From positions 43,757-107,756 of the forward strand of contig CAMOWK010000008.1 of assembly GCA_946628415.1 (NCBI GenBank): 64,000 nt of DNA. The letters are read 5' to 3'. The stretch is from an uncultured Lachnospiraceae bacterium (GTDB taxonomy: Bacteria; Bacillota; Clostridia; Lachnospirales; Lachnospiraceae). The notes below the pieces were generated by a model that was not told where the DNA came from, searched no databases, and saw only the letters and a program-made list of their open reading frames with translations. The first letter of the stretch is position 1. Every line of letters starts with the position of its first letter. The position numbers and the translations under genes are program-made. Positions 1-9,201 of the stretch are shown here, in pieces.

Positions 1-33
1 GGAAAATATCCAGCGGGACTTCTCTTTTTTGTT

Positions 34-69
34 ACGGGGACAGTCCTCCCGGCAGACTTCTTGGTAAAT
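34..69. repeat. GGGGACAG...TTGGTAAAT short interspersed repeat, copy 1
   Basis: The core GGGGACAG followed, after a CT-rich gap, by CTTGGTAAAT occurs here, at 234-257 and at 4265-4288, always between genes. This copy has a longer gap between the two halves. Such GGGGACAG-type repeats often accompany REP-associated IS200-like transposases in other bacteria; no such transposase gene is visible here, so that link is inference. Confidence 0.5.
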
Positions 70-233
70 ATATGATTTTTTAGAGGCTTCAATTGAAAGA
101 GGGTGTTGCGATTTGGGGTTCGTTTATCTATAATTCTCTTAATGATTGAATTTGGAATTACAGAACTCCCCTAAAATGTTATATTTGTTAGGAAAATGAA
201 ATATATGGGGGACGTTGTTTTTAGATATTTACC

Positions 234-257
234 ATGGGGACAGACCTCTTGGTAAAT
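234..257. repeat. GGGGACAG...TTGGTAAAT short interspersed repeat, copy 2
   Basis: Second copy of the short intergenic repeat, nearly identical to the copy at 4265-4288, so the MBG surface-protein gene is bracketed by two copies. It lies about 30 bases upstream of the gene's start. The rest of 1-288 is AT-rich and shows no gene. Confidence 0.5.
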
Positions 258-288
258 GTGAGGAAGTATTGTTTTGGAGGAAAAGGTT

Positions 289-3200
289 ATGAGAGGAAGA
301 AACAGAAAACTGACAGCAGTTATAATGAGCCTATTTATGGTAGCGTCTTCGTTATTCGGTTTTCCTATAGGGAGTACTACCGATAAATCGGTAATTAAAT
401 CTTATGCAAGAGATAAAATCTATACCACTTCTCAAAATGGAATTACAGCTGAATATGGAGATATATTTGTTAAGACAGGAAGTGCGACGTATACGAATAT
501 GTCGGTAATGAATGGTGGAGAATTTCTGATTTCTGAAGTGGCTAATGATGAGGCCTTTGATCCAGGAAGTTTGAGCTTTTCAAGTAATGTTTTTGCAAAT
601 ATTGATGTAAATGGTAACCTGACGCTTGGTAGTAATACCTTTGGTTTGAATGGATATAACGCATGGAAGATAGATTCGTTCAAAGATGATTGGAATCATT
701 ATTACATGTTCTGCCGTGTCAATGTCACTGCCACTGCAAGTGTTAATTATGACGCAGAACTTCCATATACAGGCAGCGCGCAAAACCTTCTTAAAAGCGG
801 AACTGCGACAAATGGAACCATGAAATACAGCCTTAATAATAGTAGTTGGAGCAATAGTATTCCAACAGGCACTTCGGTTGGTACCTATACAGTATACTAT
901 TATGCGGCAGGAACAAATGGATATAAAGACTCAGCTAAAAACTATGTAACTGTAAAGATCAAAGCCGGTGATCCAACATACTCTGTTACGGGCGTTAATA
1001 CCAACTATGACGGTCAGAATAAAAACCTCGTTACTGTTTCGGGTAACGGAGGCACTTTACATTATAGATATAAGCGGAGCACAGATTCATCTTATTCATC
1101 TTGGTCAACTTCCGTTCCGACTGCCAAAAATGCGGGAACATATAATATTCAGTGGTACGCCGAATCAAGTGCAGGCTTTAATGCTATGGGAAGTTCTTCT
1201 TCTCCGTATTCGGTTGATGCTAAAATTAATAAGGGAAATGTTCCTGCACCTTCGGGGCTTGAAACAACATATGGGAATACGCTTTCCGCTGTAACGCTTC
1301 CTGCAGGATGGACATGGGTTTCTCCTACGACCAAGGTGGAAAATGTCGGAAACAATTCATTTAAGGCAAATTATGTTGATTCAACAGGAAATTATAATAA
1401 CATTACAAATAAGGATGTATCAGTTAAAGTTAATCCAAAGTCAGTCAGTCTTACGTGGACGAATACGGAATTTACATATGACGGCAACTCACATGTGCCG
1501 TCTGCATCGGTTAGCTCAGGACTCATAAATGGCGATACATGTACAGTTGCATCTATAAGCGGGGCAAAGACAGATGTCGGTAATCATACAGCCACTGCAG
1601 AGAGTCTTTCAAATAGCAACTATACGATTGATGAGTCTACAAAAACAGCCGGTTTTTCAATTACAAAATCACAGGCAACCGCAAATGTAACGCCTGCTTC
1701 AAATCTTGTTTATTCTGGCAATGCCCAGAATCTTGTCAGCTCCGGAACGAGTAATTATGGAAATGTAGTATATAGTCTTTCAGAAGGTGGTACATATAGC
1801 TCTACTATTCCAACCGGAACTGAAGCAAAAACTTATACAGTTTATTATAAAGTAAATGAAACAAATAATTACTATGGAACCGGTGGACATTTTGATGTGT
1901 CTATTGCAAAAGCAGGAATCACACCGGTTATCAGCCTTACAGACTGGACGTATGGAGATAACCCGAATCAGCCTTCTGTTTCAGGTGTTAAAGAGAATGC
2001 TGATGTTACATATACATATGCAGTAAAAGGGTCAGATGATTTTTCAAGTGAGATTCCGACTGATGCAGGTGAATATACTGTGAAAGCTGATATTTCCGGA
2101 ACTGCCAACTATAACGGTAACACTGCGACCAAGGACTTTAAGATCATACCTAAACCTGTTACTGTTACAGCAAACGGTGAAAAGACATTTATGGATGAGG
2201 ATCCGAATCTTACATATACTGTGAATGAAGGACTGGTCGGAGATGACACGCTTTCCGGGATAATCATTGAAAGAGATCCCGGTGAAGATGCAGGGGACTA
2301 TGTTGTAAATGTATCGCTGGCAGAGGGGAGCAGCAATCCTAATTACAGCATTACCTGTGCGAACGGTACATTTAAAATTAAAAGAAAAATAATAACGCCC
2401 GAAGTAAGACTCAGTCCTGTTACATTCACATATAACATGCAGCAGCAGATTCCGAATGTCGATGTATTCTATGGCATGCTCGTGATACCACAGAGCGATT
2501 ATGTGATCAGTTATTCCGAAAATGGTAATACTTATTCTGCCGATGTGGATGCATCATACTCTACTGATGTAGGAGATTATTTTATAAGTATATCCCCTTC
2601 GGCTAGCGGTAATTTTGTTTTTGATGAATCGCAGGGTAATCAATACACTATTAATCCAAAGGATATTTCAGGTGATGATTTCACGATGAACATGGACGAA
2701 GATACATATACTTACGATGGAGACGTTAAAAAACCGGCGCTATCTCTTATTGATGGCAATATAGAGATTAACGCAGGAACAGATTATGAAATTGATGCTT
2801 CGAGTGTGTGTGAGGAAACAGATGCCGGTGATTATACGATAAGAGTAAATGGCATAGGTAATTACACGGGAGAAAGAAGCATTTCATGGAAGATTAATAA
2901 AGCGGATATAGCTGCGGATATAAATGATGTAACTGCAACATATGACGGGAATTCTTACTCTGTTGATGTGACTATTCCGGGCGATGCATTTATTAAATAC
3001 GGCTCCGAACCTGACAACGTAAGTCTGGATGAAAATCCTGAATACAAAGATGCCGGAATCCATACTGTTTATTATGAGATTGATGAAGGACCGAATTATA
3101 ATGTCAAGAAGGGGTCGGCAAATGTAGTCATTAACAGGAAAGAAATCACGGTTACCACAGAAGATGCTGTAAAGATCTATAAGGACAAAGATCCTGAGTT

Positions 3201-4221
3201 TAGTTATAGTATTTCAGAAAACGGGCTGGTTGAAGGAGACAAGCTGGAAAACATTACATTTACCAGAGAAGAAGGAGAAAATGTCGGAGAATATATAATA
3301 TCAGCTTATGCGGATGAAGAAGAAAATCCGAATTATGTCATTAGTTTTGATAATAGTGGTAAGCTTACAATTAATCCCAAAAGAGTCAATAACATAAAGA
3401 TCATTGCAAAGGATATGCCATACACGGGGTCTGAGATTAAGCCGGAAATAACTATATTTGACGGAGAGGATATTATCCCGGAATCAGAGTATAAGATTGA
3501 GTGTTCTGATAATCTTATGCCGGGAACTGCCAGAGTCAGGGTTTATGATATTTATGGAGGAAATTATATTATTGAAGAAGCTGAAGCAGAATTCATAATT
3601 ATCGATCCGGGTATAATATCTGTTGTAAATCCTGAAAAACCGAATGCCTGTGGGGCGGCTCTTTCAGAGAGTCCTTCTGAAATCATTTCAAAGATTGATT
3701 TTACGGAAGAAGATGTAGCGGCTCAGGCAGATGGGAAGAATATATATATCTTCCTTGAAGTGACTGATATAAGCGGTTCTGTTGGCCTTTCTGATAAAAA
3801 GCTTATTGAGGGCAGTCTTAAAGAGGGAATGAATGTCGGGATGTATCTTGACCTCAGTCTGTTTAAACAGATTGAAGGTGAAAATAAGACTAAGATAGAA
3901 ACTACAAAAGGTGCAGTAAAGGTATCATTCGAGATACCTGAAAATCTTAGGAAAGACGGGCGTACATTCTACATAATAAGGGTGCATGACGGAGAAGCAG
4001 ATATAATAACTCCAGTTCAAAATGGAAATCTTCTTACATTTGAAACGGACAGGTTTTCAACATATGCACTTACATATGTCGATCCGGCAAGTAAGAGCGA
4101 TAAGGAAAGCGTTAAAAAGACAGGCGATGCATTTAATATGGGCTTTATGCTTGTCGTCCTAATCACTTCGGCTGTCGGCATTACATTTATACTTACTAAA
4201 AAGCTTAGGAAAAGACCATAA
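289..4221 (+). CDS. large secreted MBG/Ig-like repeat surface protein with C-terminal membrane anchor
   Basis: Predicted cell-surface adhesin-like protein of 1310 residues. The start is taken at the ATG at 289, with GGAGG at 276-280 eight bases upstream; a TTG at 274 would overlap that site. A signal peptide occupies about the first 40 residues (basic RGRNRK, then a hydrophobic stretch). The body is a chain of about 70-90-residue beta-rich modules with recurring YDG/YTG, GTYTVYY and NYN motifs. At least two, near residues 625-705 and 955-1035, match the MBG_2 style (VTVTA, D(E/K)DP, GL.GD). The C-terminus has KKTGD, a hydrophobic helix and a basic tail, so it is membrane-anchored or sorted by a non-classical signal; there is no LPXTG. 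The ligand is unknown and no sortase gene is nearby. Confidence 0.85.
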   Translation: MRGRNRKLTAVIMSLFMVASSLFGFPIGSTTDKSVIKSYARDKIYTTSQNGITAEYGDIFVKTGSATYTNMSVMNGGEFLISEVANDEAFDPGSLSFSSNVFANIDVNGNLTLGSNTFGLNGYNAWKIDSFKDDWNHYYMFCRVNVTATASVNYDAELPYTGSAQNLLKSGTATNGTMKYSLNNSSWSNSIPTGTSVGTYTVYYYAAGTNGYKDSAKNYVTVKIKAGDPTYSVTGVNTNYDGQNKNLVTVSGNGGTLHYRYKRSTDSSYSSWSTSVPTAKNAGTYNIQWYAESSAGFNAMGSSSSPYSVDAKINKGNVPAPSGLETTYGNTLSAVTLPAGWTWVSPTTKVENVGNNSFKANYVDSTGNYNNITNKDVSVKVNPKSVSLTWTNTEFTYDGNSHVPSASVSSGLINGDTCTVASISGAKTDVGNHTATAESLSNSNYTIDESTKTAGFSITKSQATANVTPASNLVYSGNAQNLVSSGTSNYGNVVYSLSEGGTYSSTIPTGTEAKTYTVYYKVNETNNYYGTGGHFDVSIAKAGITPVISLTDWTYGDNPNQPSVSGVKENADVTYTYAVKGSDDFSSEIPTDAGEYTVKADISGTANYNGNTATKDFKIIPKPVTVTANGEKTFMDEDPNLTYTVNEGLVGDDTLSGIIIERDPGEDAGDYVVNVSLAEGSSNPNYSITCANGTFKIKRKIITPEVRLSPVTFTYNMQQQIPNVDVFYGMLVIPQSDYVISYSENGNTYSADVDASYSTDVGDYFISISPSASGNFVFDESQGNQYTINPKDISGDDFTMNMDEDTYTYDGDVKKPALSLIDGNIEINAGTDYEIDASSVCEETDAGDYTIRVNGIGNYTGERSISWKINKADIAADINDVTATYDGNSYSVDVTIPGDAFIKYGSEPDNVSLDENPEYKDAGIHTVYYEIDEGPNYNVKKGSANVVINRKEITVTTEDAVKIYKDKDPEFSYSISENGLVEGDKLENITFTREEGENVGEYIISAYADEEENPNYVISFDNSGKLTINPKRVNNIKIIAKDMPYTGSEIKPEITIFDGEDIIPESEYKIECSDNLMPGTARVRVYDIYGGNYIIEEAEAEFIIIDPGIISVVNPEKPNACGAALSESPSEIISKIDFTEEDVAAQADGKNIYIFLEVTDISGSVGLSDKKLIEGSLKEGMNVGMYLDLSLFKQIEGENKTKIETTKGAVKVSFEIPENLRKDGRTFYIIRVHDGEADIITPVQNGNLLTFETDRFSTYALTYVDPASKSDKESVKKTGDAFNMGFMLVVLITSAVGITFILTKKLRKRP

Positions 4222-4229
4222 CTAAAATC

Positions 4230-4260
4230 TACCAGAGGAACATTCCCTCTGGTAAATTTT
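4230..4260 (+). terminator. rho-independent terminator of the MBG surface-protein gene
   Basis: A perfect 9-bp stem, TACCAGAGG pairing with CCTCTGGTA, with a 7-base loop and then AAATTTTT. It lies 8 bases after the stop codon. Confidence 0.85.
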
Positions 4261-4264
4261 TGCC

Positions 4265-4288
4265 ACGGGGACAGACACCTTGGTAAAT
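4265..4288. repeat. GGGGACAG...TTGGTAAAT short interspersed repeat, copy 3
   Basis: Third copy, immediately after the terminator of the surface-protein gene. It differs from the copy at 234-257 by only a few bases (ACAGACACC versus ACAGACCTC). Confidence 0.5.
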
Positions 4289-4355
4289 TTGTGGTAAAGT
4301 TATTGATAAAAATATAATTATATAGTAGAATGTTGCTCGTATGCGGATTTCAGAG

Positions 4356-4377
4356 CGTGCGAGGGCTTTTTCGCACG
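4356..4377 (+). promoter_or_regulatory. leader hairpin upstream of the OFA transporter
   Basis: CGTGCGA (4356-4362) pairs with TCGCACG (4371-4377), around a loop containing CTTTT, some 50 bases before the transporter start. There is no long T-run, so it may be a leader structure rather than a terminator. Its function is not known. Confidence 0.35.
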
Positions 4378-4427
4378 TCATCTAAACATATAACAAACAA
4401 ATTTATAAGATTTACGGAGGTGTCTTC

Positions 4428-5831
4428 ATGGGAGCACAGGAGAAATCAGAAAGCGGCTGGAGAGCGAATAAATGGGTTCGCGCTGCTATACCTGCACTTT
4501 TACTTCACTGCAGTATAGGTACAGTTTACTGCTGGTCACTTTTCAGTCAGGAAATTGCTGATTACATAGGTTTTTCTAAGGGAGCAACAGAGTGGGCGTT
4601 CAGCTTTGCCATATTCTTCCTTGGTATGTCTGCAGCATTTCTTGGAAATGTAGTTGAGAAGGATATTCACAAGTCATCACTTATTGCAGCTATATGTTTT
4701 GCTGCAGGTATGGCGCTTACAGGTTTTTTCATCTATTACGGTGGAAATCATCAGGGAAGTAAGGTGGCTCTTATAGGAATCTATCTGAGTTATGGTTTTA
4801 TAATGGGTATCGGACTCGGTACCGGTTATCTCTCACCTGTTAAGACACTTATGCTCTGGTTCCAGGATAGAAAAGGTCTTGCAACAGGACTTGCAGTTGC
4901 CGGATTTGGTGCAGCTAAAGCTATCGCAAGTCCGATCATGACATCAATGCTTTCCGGTCTTGGCGAAGGCGGAATTTATAAGATGTTCTACATACTTGCT
5001 GCTGTATATTTTGTAATGATGTTCGTTGGACATCTTCTTCTTGCAAAACCGGCAGGATGGCACGAGCCACAGGGCAAGGGTGAAAAGCCAAGTATCATGG
5101 CTACACTTAAGACAAAGCCACTTACAAACTATATCGGAATCTGGCTTATGTTCTATATCAACATCACATGTGGTCTTGCTCTTATCTCACAGGAGAAAAT
5201 GATCTTCAAATGCCTCGGATTTGCAGGAATTGCCGGAATACTTTCAACTATATCAGCTGTATTCAATGCGGGCGGACGTCTCGGCTTCTCATCATGGGCT
5301 GATACAATGAAAGACAGAAATACAATCTACAAGCTTATATTCATTCTTTCCATAGCATTTACAGCAATCGTTATGGTTACAAAGGGCATCAAGCTTGGTT
5401 CAGGCAATATGCTTCTTGCAATCCTTGTTCTTGCACTTGTATATGTAGTAAATGCAGGTTACGGCGGAGGTTTCTCGAATGTGCCTACACTCCTTTCCGA
5501 CCATTACGGAATGGGAAGCATAAGTGCTATTCATGGAATTACTCTTTCTGCATGGGCATTTGCAGGTCTTACAGGAAATCAGGTTGCATCACTTATCGTT
5601 AAGAATACAGGTAAGGTTCAGTACATCTATGAGAAGGTTCTTTACACAAAGGCAGAAGCTCTTGATGCAGGACTTGATGTGGATAAGCTTTTAGCTGATC
5701 ATTCAATGAATGAGGTTAATCCTACAGGATATCAGAATGTTCTTATATTCACTATCATTCTTTACATAGTTGCGCTTCTTGCATGTCTTCTTCTTGTAAA
5801 ACCGGTAGATAAGACAAAGGATGCAAAGTAG
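4428..5831 (+). CDS. OFA-family (oxalate/formate antiporter-like) MFS transporter
   Basis: Twelve-helix major facilitator protein of 467 residues in the cytoplasmic membrane. The start ATG has GGAGG at 4416-4420. The N-terminal segment (IGTVYCWSLF, then a serine/glycine-rich helix 2), the long loop after helix 6 and the C-terminal FSNVPTLLSDHYG segment are characteristic of OFA-family carriers, which exchange small monocarboxylates or dicarboxylates. Oxalate-degrading genes (frc, oxc) are absent nearby, so the substrate cannot be told from context; formate, oxalate or pyruvate-like acids are possible. It is a single-gene unit with its own terminator. Confidence 0.85.
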   Translation: MGAQEKSESGWRANKWVRAAIPALLLHCSIGTVYCWSLFSQEIADYIGFSKGATEWAFSFAIFFLGMSAAFLGNVVEKDIHKSSLIAAICFAAGMALTGFFIYYGGNHQGSKVALIGIYLSYGFIMGIGLGTGYLSPVKTLMLWFQDRKGLATGLAVAGFGAAKAIASPIMTSMLSGLGEGGIYKMFYILAAVYFVMMFVGHLLLAKPAGWHEPQGKGEKPSIMATLKTKPLTNYIGIWLMFYINITCGLALISQEKMIFKCLGFAGIAGILSTISAVFNAGGRLGFSSWADTMKDRNTIYKLIFILSIAFTAIVMVTKGIKLGSGNMLLAILVLALVYVVNAGYGGGFSNVPTLLSDHYGMGSISAIHGITLSAWAFAGLTGNQVASLIVKNTGKVQYIYEKVLYTKAEALDAGLDVDKLLADHSMNEVNPTGYQNVLIFTIILYIVALLACLLLVKPVDKTKDAK

Positions 5832-5840
5832 ATAAACAGA

Positions 5841-5872
5841 AAAGAAGGCGATGCAATGCATCGTCTTCTTTC
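5841..5872 (+). terminator. terminator of the OFA transporter gene
   Basis: AAAGAAGGCGATGC pairs with GCATCGTCTTCTTT (one G-T wobble), with a short AAT loop, starting 9 bases after the stop codon. Confidence 0.8.
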
Positions 5873-5933
5873 GTAATTGGCGGTGACGGAAAGTATACCG
5901 CCCCAAAATCTTATATAATGATCGGGGTATAAC

Positions 5934-6647
5934 ATGGATACATTTATACTGGGAGAAAAAGAATACAGTTCGAGATTTATACTTGGCTCGGGTAAGTCCA
6001 GTATTTATAAAAAAGAACTTATAGATGCGGCAGTCAATGATGCGGGGGCAGAGCTTGTGTCGGTTGTTGTTTCGGGCTTAAAAGATGATGACAGCGTTCT
6101 TCGGATGATACCCGAAAATGTAACGATACTTCCGAATACCCTTGGTGCAAAAAATGCCGAAGAAGCCGTCAGAATTGCTCATACATCACGAGAGATGGGC
6201 TTTGGAGACATGATCAAGATAGAAATCGTAAATGATACAAGGTACCTTCTGCCGGATGGTACAGAAACGATAAAGGCGACGGAAATACTTGCCAAAGAGG
6301 GGTTTCAGGTAATGCCTTATATGTACCCTGAACTCAGTACGGCTATGGCACTCGCGAAGGCAGGGGCAATGGCTCTTATGCCGCTTGCTTCTCCGAGCGG
6401 TTCGAATAAAGGGCTTGCCACAAGGGACTTTATAAAGATACTCATAAAAGAGATAGACCTTCCGATAATAGTCGATGCGGGTATAGGTAAGCCATCGCAG
6501 GCATGCGAAGCAATGGAAATGGGAGCGGATGCCGTCATGATTAATACAGCCCTTGCAACAGCGGCTAACATGCCAATAGTTGCCGAGGCTTTCAAAAAGG
6601 CGGTTGAAGCCGGAAGACTTTCTTATATATCACATAGGGGATGTTAA
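5934..6647 (+). CDS. thiG: divergent ThiG-like thiazole synthase, standing alone
   Basis: A 237-residue TIM-barrel protein of the thiazole synthase family, which builds the thiazole phosphate of thiamine from 1-deoxyxylulose 5-phosphate, dehydroglycine and ThiS-thiocarboxylate. The expected Schiff-base lysine (K95 in IKIEIV), E97 and D181 (IVDAGIG) are present, as are the phosphate-site motifs MPLASPSGS and GADAVMINTA. It is shorter than usual (about 255), and the segment around 40-55 (VSVVVSGLKDDDS) departs from the conserved arginine-containing VAVRR-type motif. No thiS, thiF, thiH or TPP riboswitch is adjacent. A TATAAT lies at 5914-5919 just upstream. Family membership is fairly sure; thiamine function is less so. 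Confidence 0.75.
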   Translation: MDTFILGEKEYSSRFILGSGKSSIYKKELIDAAVNDAGAELVSVVVSGLKDDDSVLRMIPENVTILPNTLGAKNAEEAVRIAHTSREMGFGDMIKIEIVNDTRYLLPDGTETIKATEILAKEGFQVMPYMYPELSTAMALAKAGAMALMPLASPSGSNKGLATRDFIKILIKEIDLPIIVDAGIGKPSQACEAMEMGADAVMINTALATAANMPIVAEAFKKAVEAGRLSYISHRGC

Positions 6648-6666
6648 CTCTTGCTAACAAAAATGC

Positions 6667-6695
6667 TTGACATCTTTTTCGGGGAGTAATACATT
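6667..6695 (+). promoter_or_regulatory. sigma-A-type promoter of map
   Basis: TTGACA at 6667-6672, a 17-base spacer and TACATT at 6690-6695, about 33 bases before the map start. Confidence 0.65.
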
Positions 6696-6727
6696 TTAAA
6701 TTAATAAAAAAGAAAAGGAAAAAAGAT

Positions 6728-7603
6728 ATGGCTTTAAAAATAGGCAGAAATGATCCGTGCTGGTGTGGAAGCGGCAGGAAATATAAACAGTGTCATGAAG
6801 AATTTGACAGAAAAATAGAAGTATTTAAGAATAAAGGCTGCATGGTTCCGACTCACGATATGATAAAGACGCCGGAGCAGATTCTTAAGATCAAGGAAAG
6901 CGCCAAGGTTAATATAGAATGTCTTGATACCGTGGCAGATAAGATTGCAGCGGGAATGTCCACGGAAGATATCAACAGAATCATAAATGAGGTCTGCGCA
7001 AAGTACGGAGCTATTCCGGCACCGCTTAATTATGAAGGCTTCCCAAAGAGTGTATGTACCTCCATCAATGATGCGGTTTGCCATGGTATACCGTCTGAGG
7101 ATGAGATTCTTATGGATGGGGATATCATAAATGTTGACTGTTCAACTATCCTTGACGGATACTTCTCGGATTCATCACGTATGTTCTGTATAGGAAATGT
7201 ATCGGATGAGGACAGGAAGCTTGTGGAAGTCACAAAGGAAGCTATGATGCTCGGACTTAAAGAGGTTAAGCCGTGGGGCTTTCTCGGTGACATGGGACAG
7301 GCAGTAAACGACCATGCCAAAAAACATGGATACTCCGTTGTTCGTGAGATCGGAGGACACGGAGTAGGAATTGAGTTCCATGAGGAACCATGGGTAAGCT
7401 ATGTAACAAGAAGAGGAACGGATATGCTTATGGTTCCCGGAATGATGTTTACGATAGAACCGATGATAAATATGGGCGGTCCTGAAATCTTCATAGATGA
7501 AGAGAACAACTGGACAGTATATACAGAGGATGGCGAAAAGTCAGCCCAGTGGGAGATACAGGTTCTTGTAACCGAAGATGGTAATGAGATAATTTCCTAC
7601 TAG
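6728..7603 (+). CDS. map: methionine aminopeptidase type I with N-terminal SEC-C zinc motif
   Basis: Removes the initiator methionine from nascent proteins in the cytosol; 291 residues. Residues 1-25 carry a SEC-C motif (CWCGSGRKYKQCH) that probably binds zinc and the ribosome or a partner. Residues 40-291 are the pita-bread metallopeptidase fold. The two-metal ligands are visible: aspartates in NVDCSTILDGYFSDSS, histidine in GGHGVG, glutamate in FTIEPM and the final glutamate in WEIQVLVTEDG. This SEC-C fusion is common in Clostridia. It has its own promoter and faces the convergent HD-GYP gene. Confidence 0.95.
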   Translation: MALKIGRNDPCWCGSGRKYKQCHEEFDRKIEVFKNKGCMVPTHDMIKTPEQILKIKESAKVNIECLDTVADKIAAGMSTEDINRIINEVCAKYGAIPAPLNYEGFPKSVCTSINDAVCHGIPSEDEILMDGDIINVDCSTILDGYFSDSSRMFCIGNVSDEDRKLVEVTKEAMMLGLKEVKPWGFLGDMGQAVNDHAKKHGYSVVREIGGHGVGIEFHEEPWVSYVTRRGTDMLMVPGMMFTIEPMINMGGPEIFIDEENNWTVYTEDGEKSAQWEIQVLVTEDGNEIISY

Positions 7604-7678
7604 CGATCCGGTCTGAAAAAACCGGAATTCCATATCATGATTATATTGATCATCTTCAGTCTGACTAAATCAGATCAT

Positions 7679-7714
7679 AAAATAAGGAACTTCGATTTCG
7701 AAGTTCCTTATTTT
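7679..7714. terminator. bidirectional terminator between map and the HD-GYP gene
   Basis: A 16-bp perfect stem, AAAATAAGGAACTTCG with its complement, and an ATTT loop. The A-tract and T-tract allow it to work for both convergent genes. It overlaps the last two codons and stop of the minus-strand gene (stop at 7708-7710). Confidence 0.9.
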
Positions 7715-9021
7715 GTGAGTTCAGCCTCTATCTGAGGAATCTCATTCTGAAATTCATGGTGCATGTCCGTTACGATATCATAATCAATCTCGCCTTTTTC
7801 CGCCATTTCCCTCATGATACGGATTGCTTCTTCGTGAGTGAAACCGTCTTTATAAGGACGTTTTTCGGTGAGAGCCTGATATATATCACAGCAGGCAACT
7901 ATGCGGTCTTCCTTCGAGAGCTGCTTGGCCGAGAGCTTGAAAGGATAACCTGTACCGTTAAGCTTTTCGTGATGATGCGATGCCCAGCTGCAAATGTCTT
8001 TCATGCCTTTTAGTTTTGAAAGAACATCATAGGTATAAAGAGCATGCATTTTCATGAGTTCATATTCATCATCATTAAGACGGCTCGGCTTTTGCAGAAT
8101 ATCCATACTTACACTGAGTTTACCGATGTCATGAAGAGCGCCTGCAAGGTAGAATCTGGCGGCTTTCTCTTCAGGGAAGTTATAGAATTCAGCCATTCTT
8201 TCGCAACGATCCGCAACTCCGACACAGTGTATGCAGGTATAATGTGACTTGTAATCTACTATCTTCGCAAAGAGTCTTCCCAGATGTTCTACTTCAGGCT
8301 TTGTATAACTGTCCTCATAATGTTTTGTGAGACTTCTGAGGAATTTGTCTATATTCGCCGGAGCGAGATTGGTCAGAGTCTTCTTCTTAAAAACGCCGAG
8401 GAAGGCGTATGCCACGTCCTCTCCAAAGAGTGTTCCTATATTGCTCCTTACATAGAAGCATATCTCACGATAATATTCTTCAGATGAATCTGAAAGGTCA
8501 CAGTAGCAGTCCACACAGTCTGCAAGGTGTATAAGTTGTGACTTGATCGGAGTTCTGTCTGCCTTTCTTCCGAAAGGACCCGAGCCGTCAGCGTTTTCGT
8601 GATGATAGAGAATAACATCACGGTTATTCGACCTGAAAGGAAGTATATTCACATCCTTTTCGCCGGCCTTACAATGTCTCGTAATGAAATCAGCTTCATC
8701 ATAAGATTTGCCGTTATTGTACTTTTTATATTCAATCTCTTCCTGAATAAACTCGGTTAAGGCATTGTCGTGCAGAATTGAAAAAGCTGCAAGATCATAA
8801 AGATCATTTGGAGAAAGTCCCATAGCCTTACCGGTGATAACGGCAATCGCGGCTATCCTTTTACTGTGACCGAGGGTGACGCGAAGGGTCTTGTGATCCT
8901 TGTAGCTTGCCTCTCCGAACTTCTCCCCGCGGGCTTCCGCACGTTTCTTAAAATATTCAATTTCAGTAGCGTCAAGCGCAAAAGACACAGCATAAAGAAT
9001 CTCATTAAGATTGATTTTCAT
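7708..9021 (-). CDS. HD-domain plus HD-GYP protein, probable cyclic-di-GMP phosphodiesterase
   Basis: A 438-residue cytoplasmic protein with two HD-type domains. The N-terminal one (about 40-200) has SILHDNALTE and YHHENADGSGPFG. The C-terminal one (about 255-420) is a standard HD-GYP domain with HDIGK and HHEKLNGTGYPF. HD-GYP domains typically hydrolyse cyclic di-GMP; no receiver or membrane sensor is attached, so its input signal is unknown. The ATG at 9021 is chosen because GGAG/GGGAAG lies just upstream; a longer form from a TTG is less likely. The first domain may be a degenerate copy. Confidence 0.85.
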   Translation of the reverse strand: MKINLNEILYAVSFALDATEIEYFKKRAEARGEKFGEASYKDHKTLRVTLGHSKRIAAIAVITGKAMGLSPNDLYDLAAFSILHDNALTEFIQEEIEYKKYNNGKSYDEADFITRHCKAGEKDVNILPFRSNNRDVILYHHENADGSGPFGRKADRTPIKSQLIHLADCVDCYCDLSDSSEEYYREICFYVRSNIGTLFGEDVAYAFLGVFKKKTLTNLAPANIDKFLRSLTKHYEDSYTKPEVEHLGRLFAKIVDYKSHYTCIHCVGVADRCERMAEFYNFPEEKAARFYLAGALHDIGKLSVSMDILQKPSRLNDDEYELMKMHALYTYDVLSKLKGMKDICSWASHHHEKLNGTGYPFKLSAKQLSKEDRIVACCDIYQALTEKRPYKDGFTHEEAIRIMREMAEKGEIDYDIVTDMHHEFQNEIPQIEAELTK

Positions 9022-9114
9022 TCGCTTCCCAACTCCTACTAAAACACTGATTCGATAGTTAGTAATAATATAACCCAAATGAATTCCACTGTAAAGACTC
9101 TATTGCCGGTACAC

Positions 9115-9142
9115 TTGACAAAATAATATAATGTAGTATGAT
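9115..9142 (+). promoter_or_regulatory. sigma-A-type promoter of lon
   Basis: TTGACA at 9115-9120, a 16-base spacer and TATGAT at 9137-9142. Transcription would begin around 9149, at the left edge of the CIRCE-like operator. Confidence 0.75.
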
Positions 9143-9151
9143 ATGAAATGG

Positions 9152-9178
9152 TTAGCACTCACTTGATGGGTGTGCTAA
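9152..9178 (+). promoter_or_regulatory. CIRCE operator (HrcA-binding site) before lon
   Basis: TTAGCACTC, nine bases, GTGTGCTAA: the CIRCE inverted repeat (TTAGCACTC-N9-GAGTGCTAA) with one changed base in the right arm. It sits directly after the -10 box and 24 bases before the lon start, the usual place for HrcA repression. This implies heat-shock control of lon. Confidence 0.85.
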
Positions 9179-9201
9179 TAAGAACAGGAAGGGAGACCAG
9201 T

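Noticed and set aside
4090..4221. LPXTG sortase signal in the MBG protein
   Set aside because: The C-terminus has a helix and basic tail but only KKTGD, not LPXTG; left as a non-classical anchor.
5872..5933. TPP riboswitch before thiG
   Set aside because: Only about 60 bases, without the conserved CUGAGA and ACCUGAU-like cores.
9148..9201. Upstream ATG as the lon start
   Set aside because: It lies at the predicted transcription start, inside the CIRCE operator, and has no ribosome-binding site.
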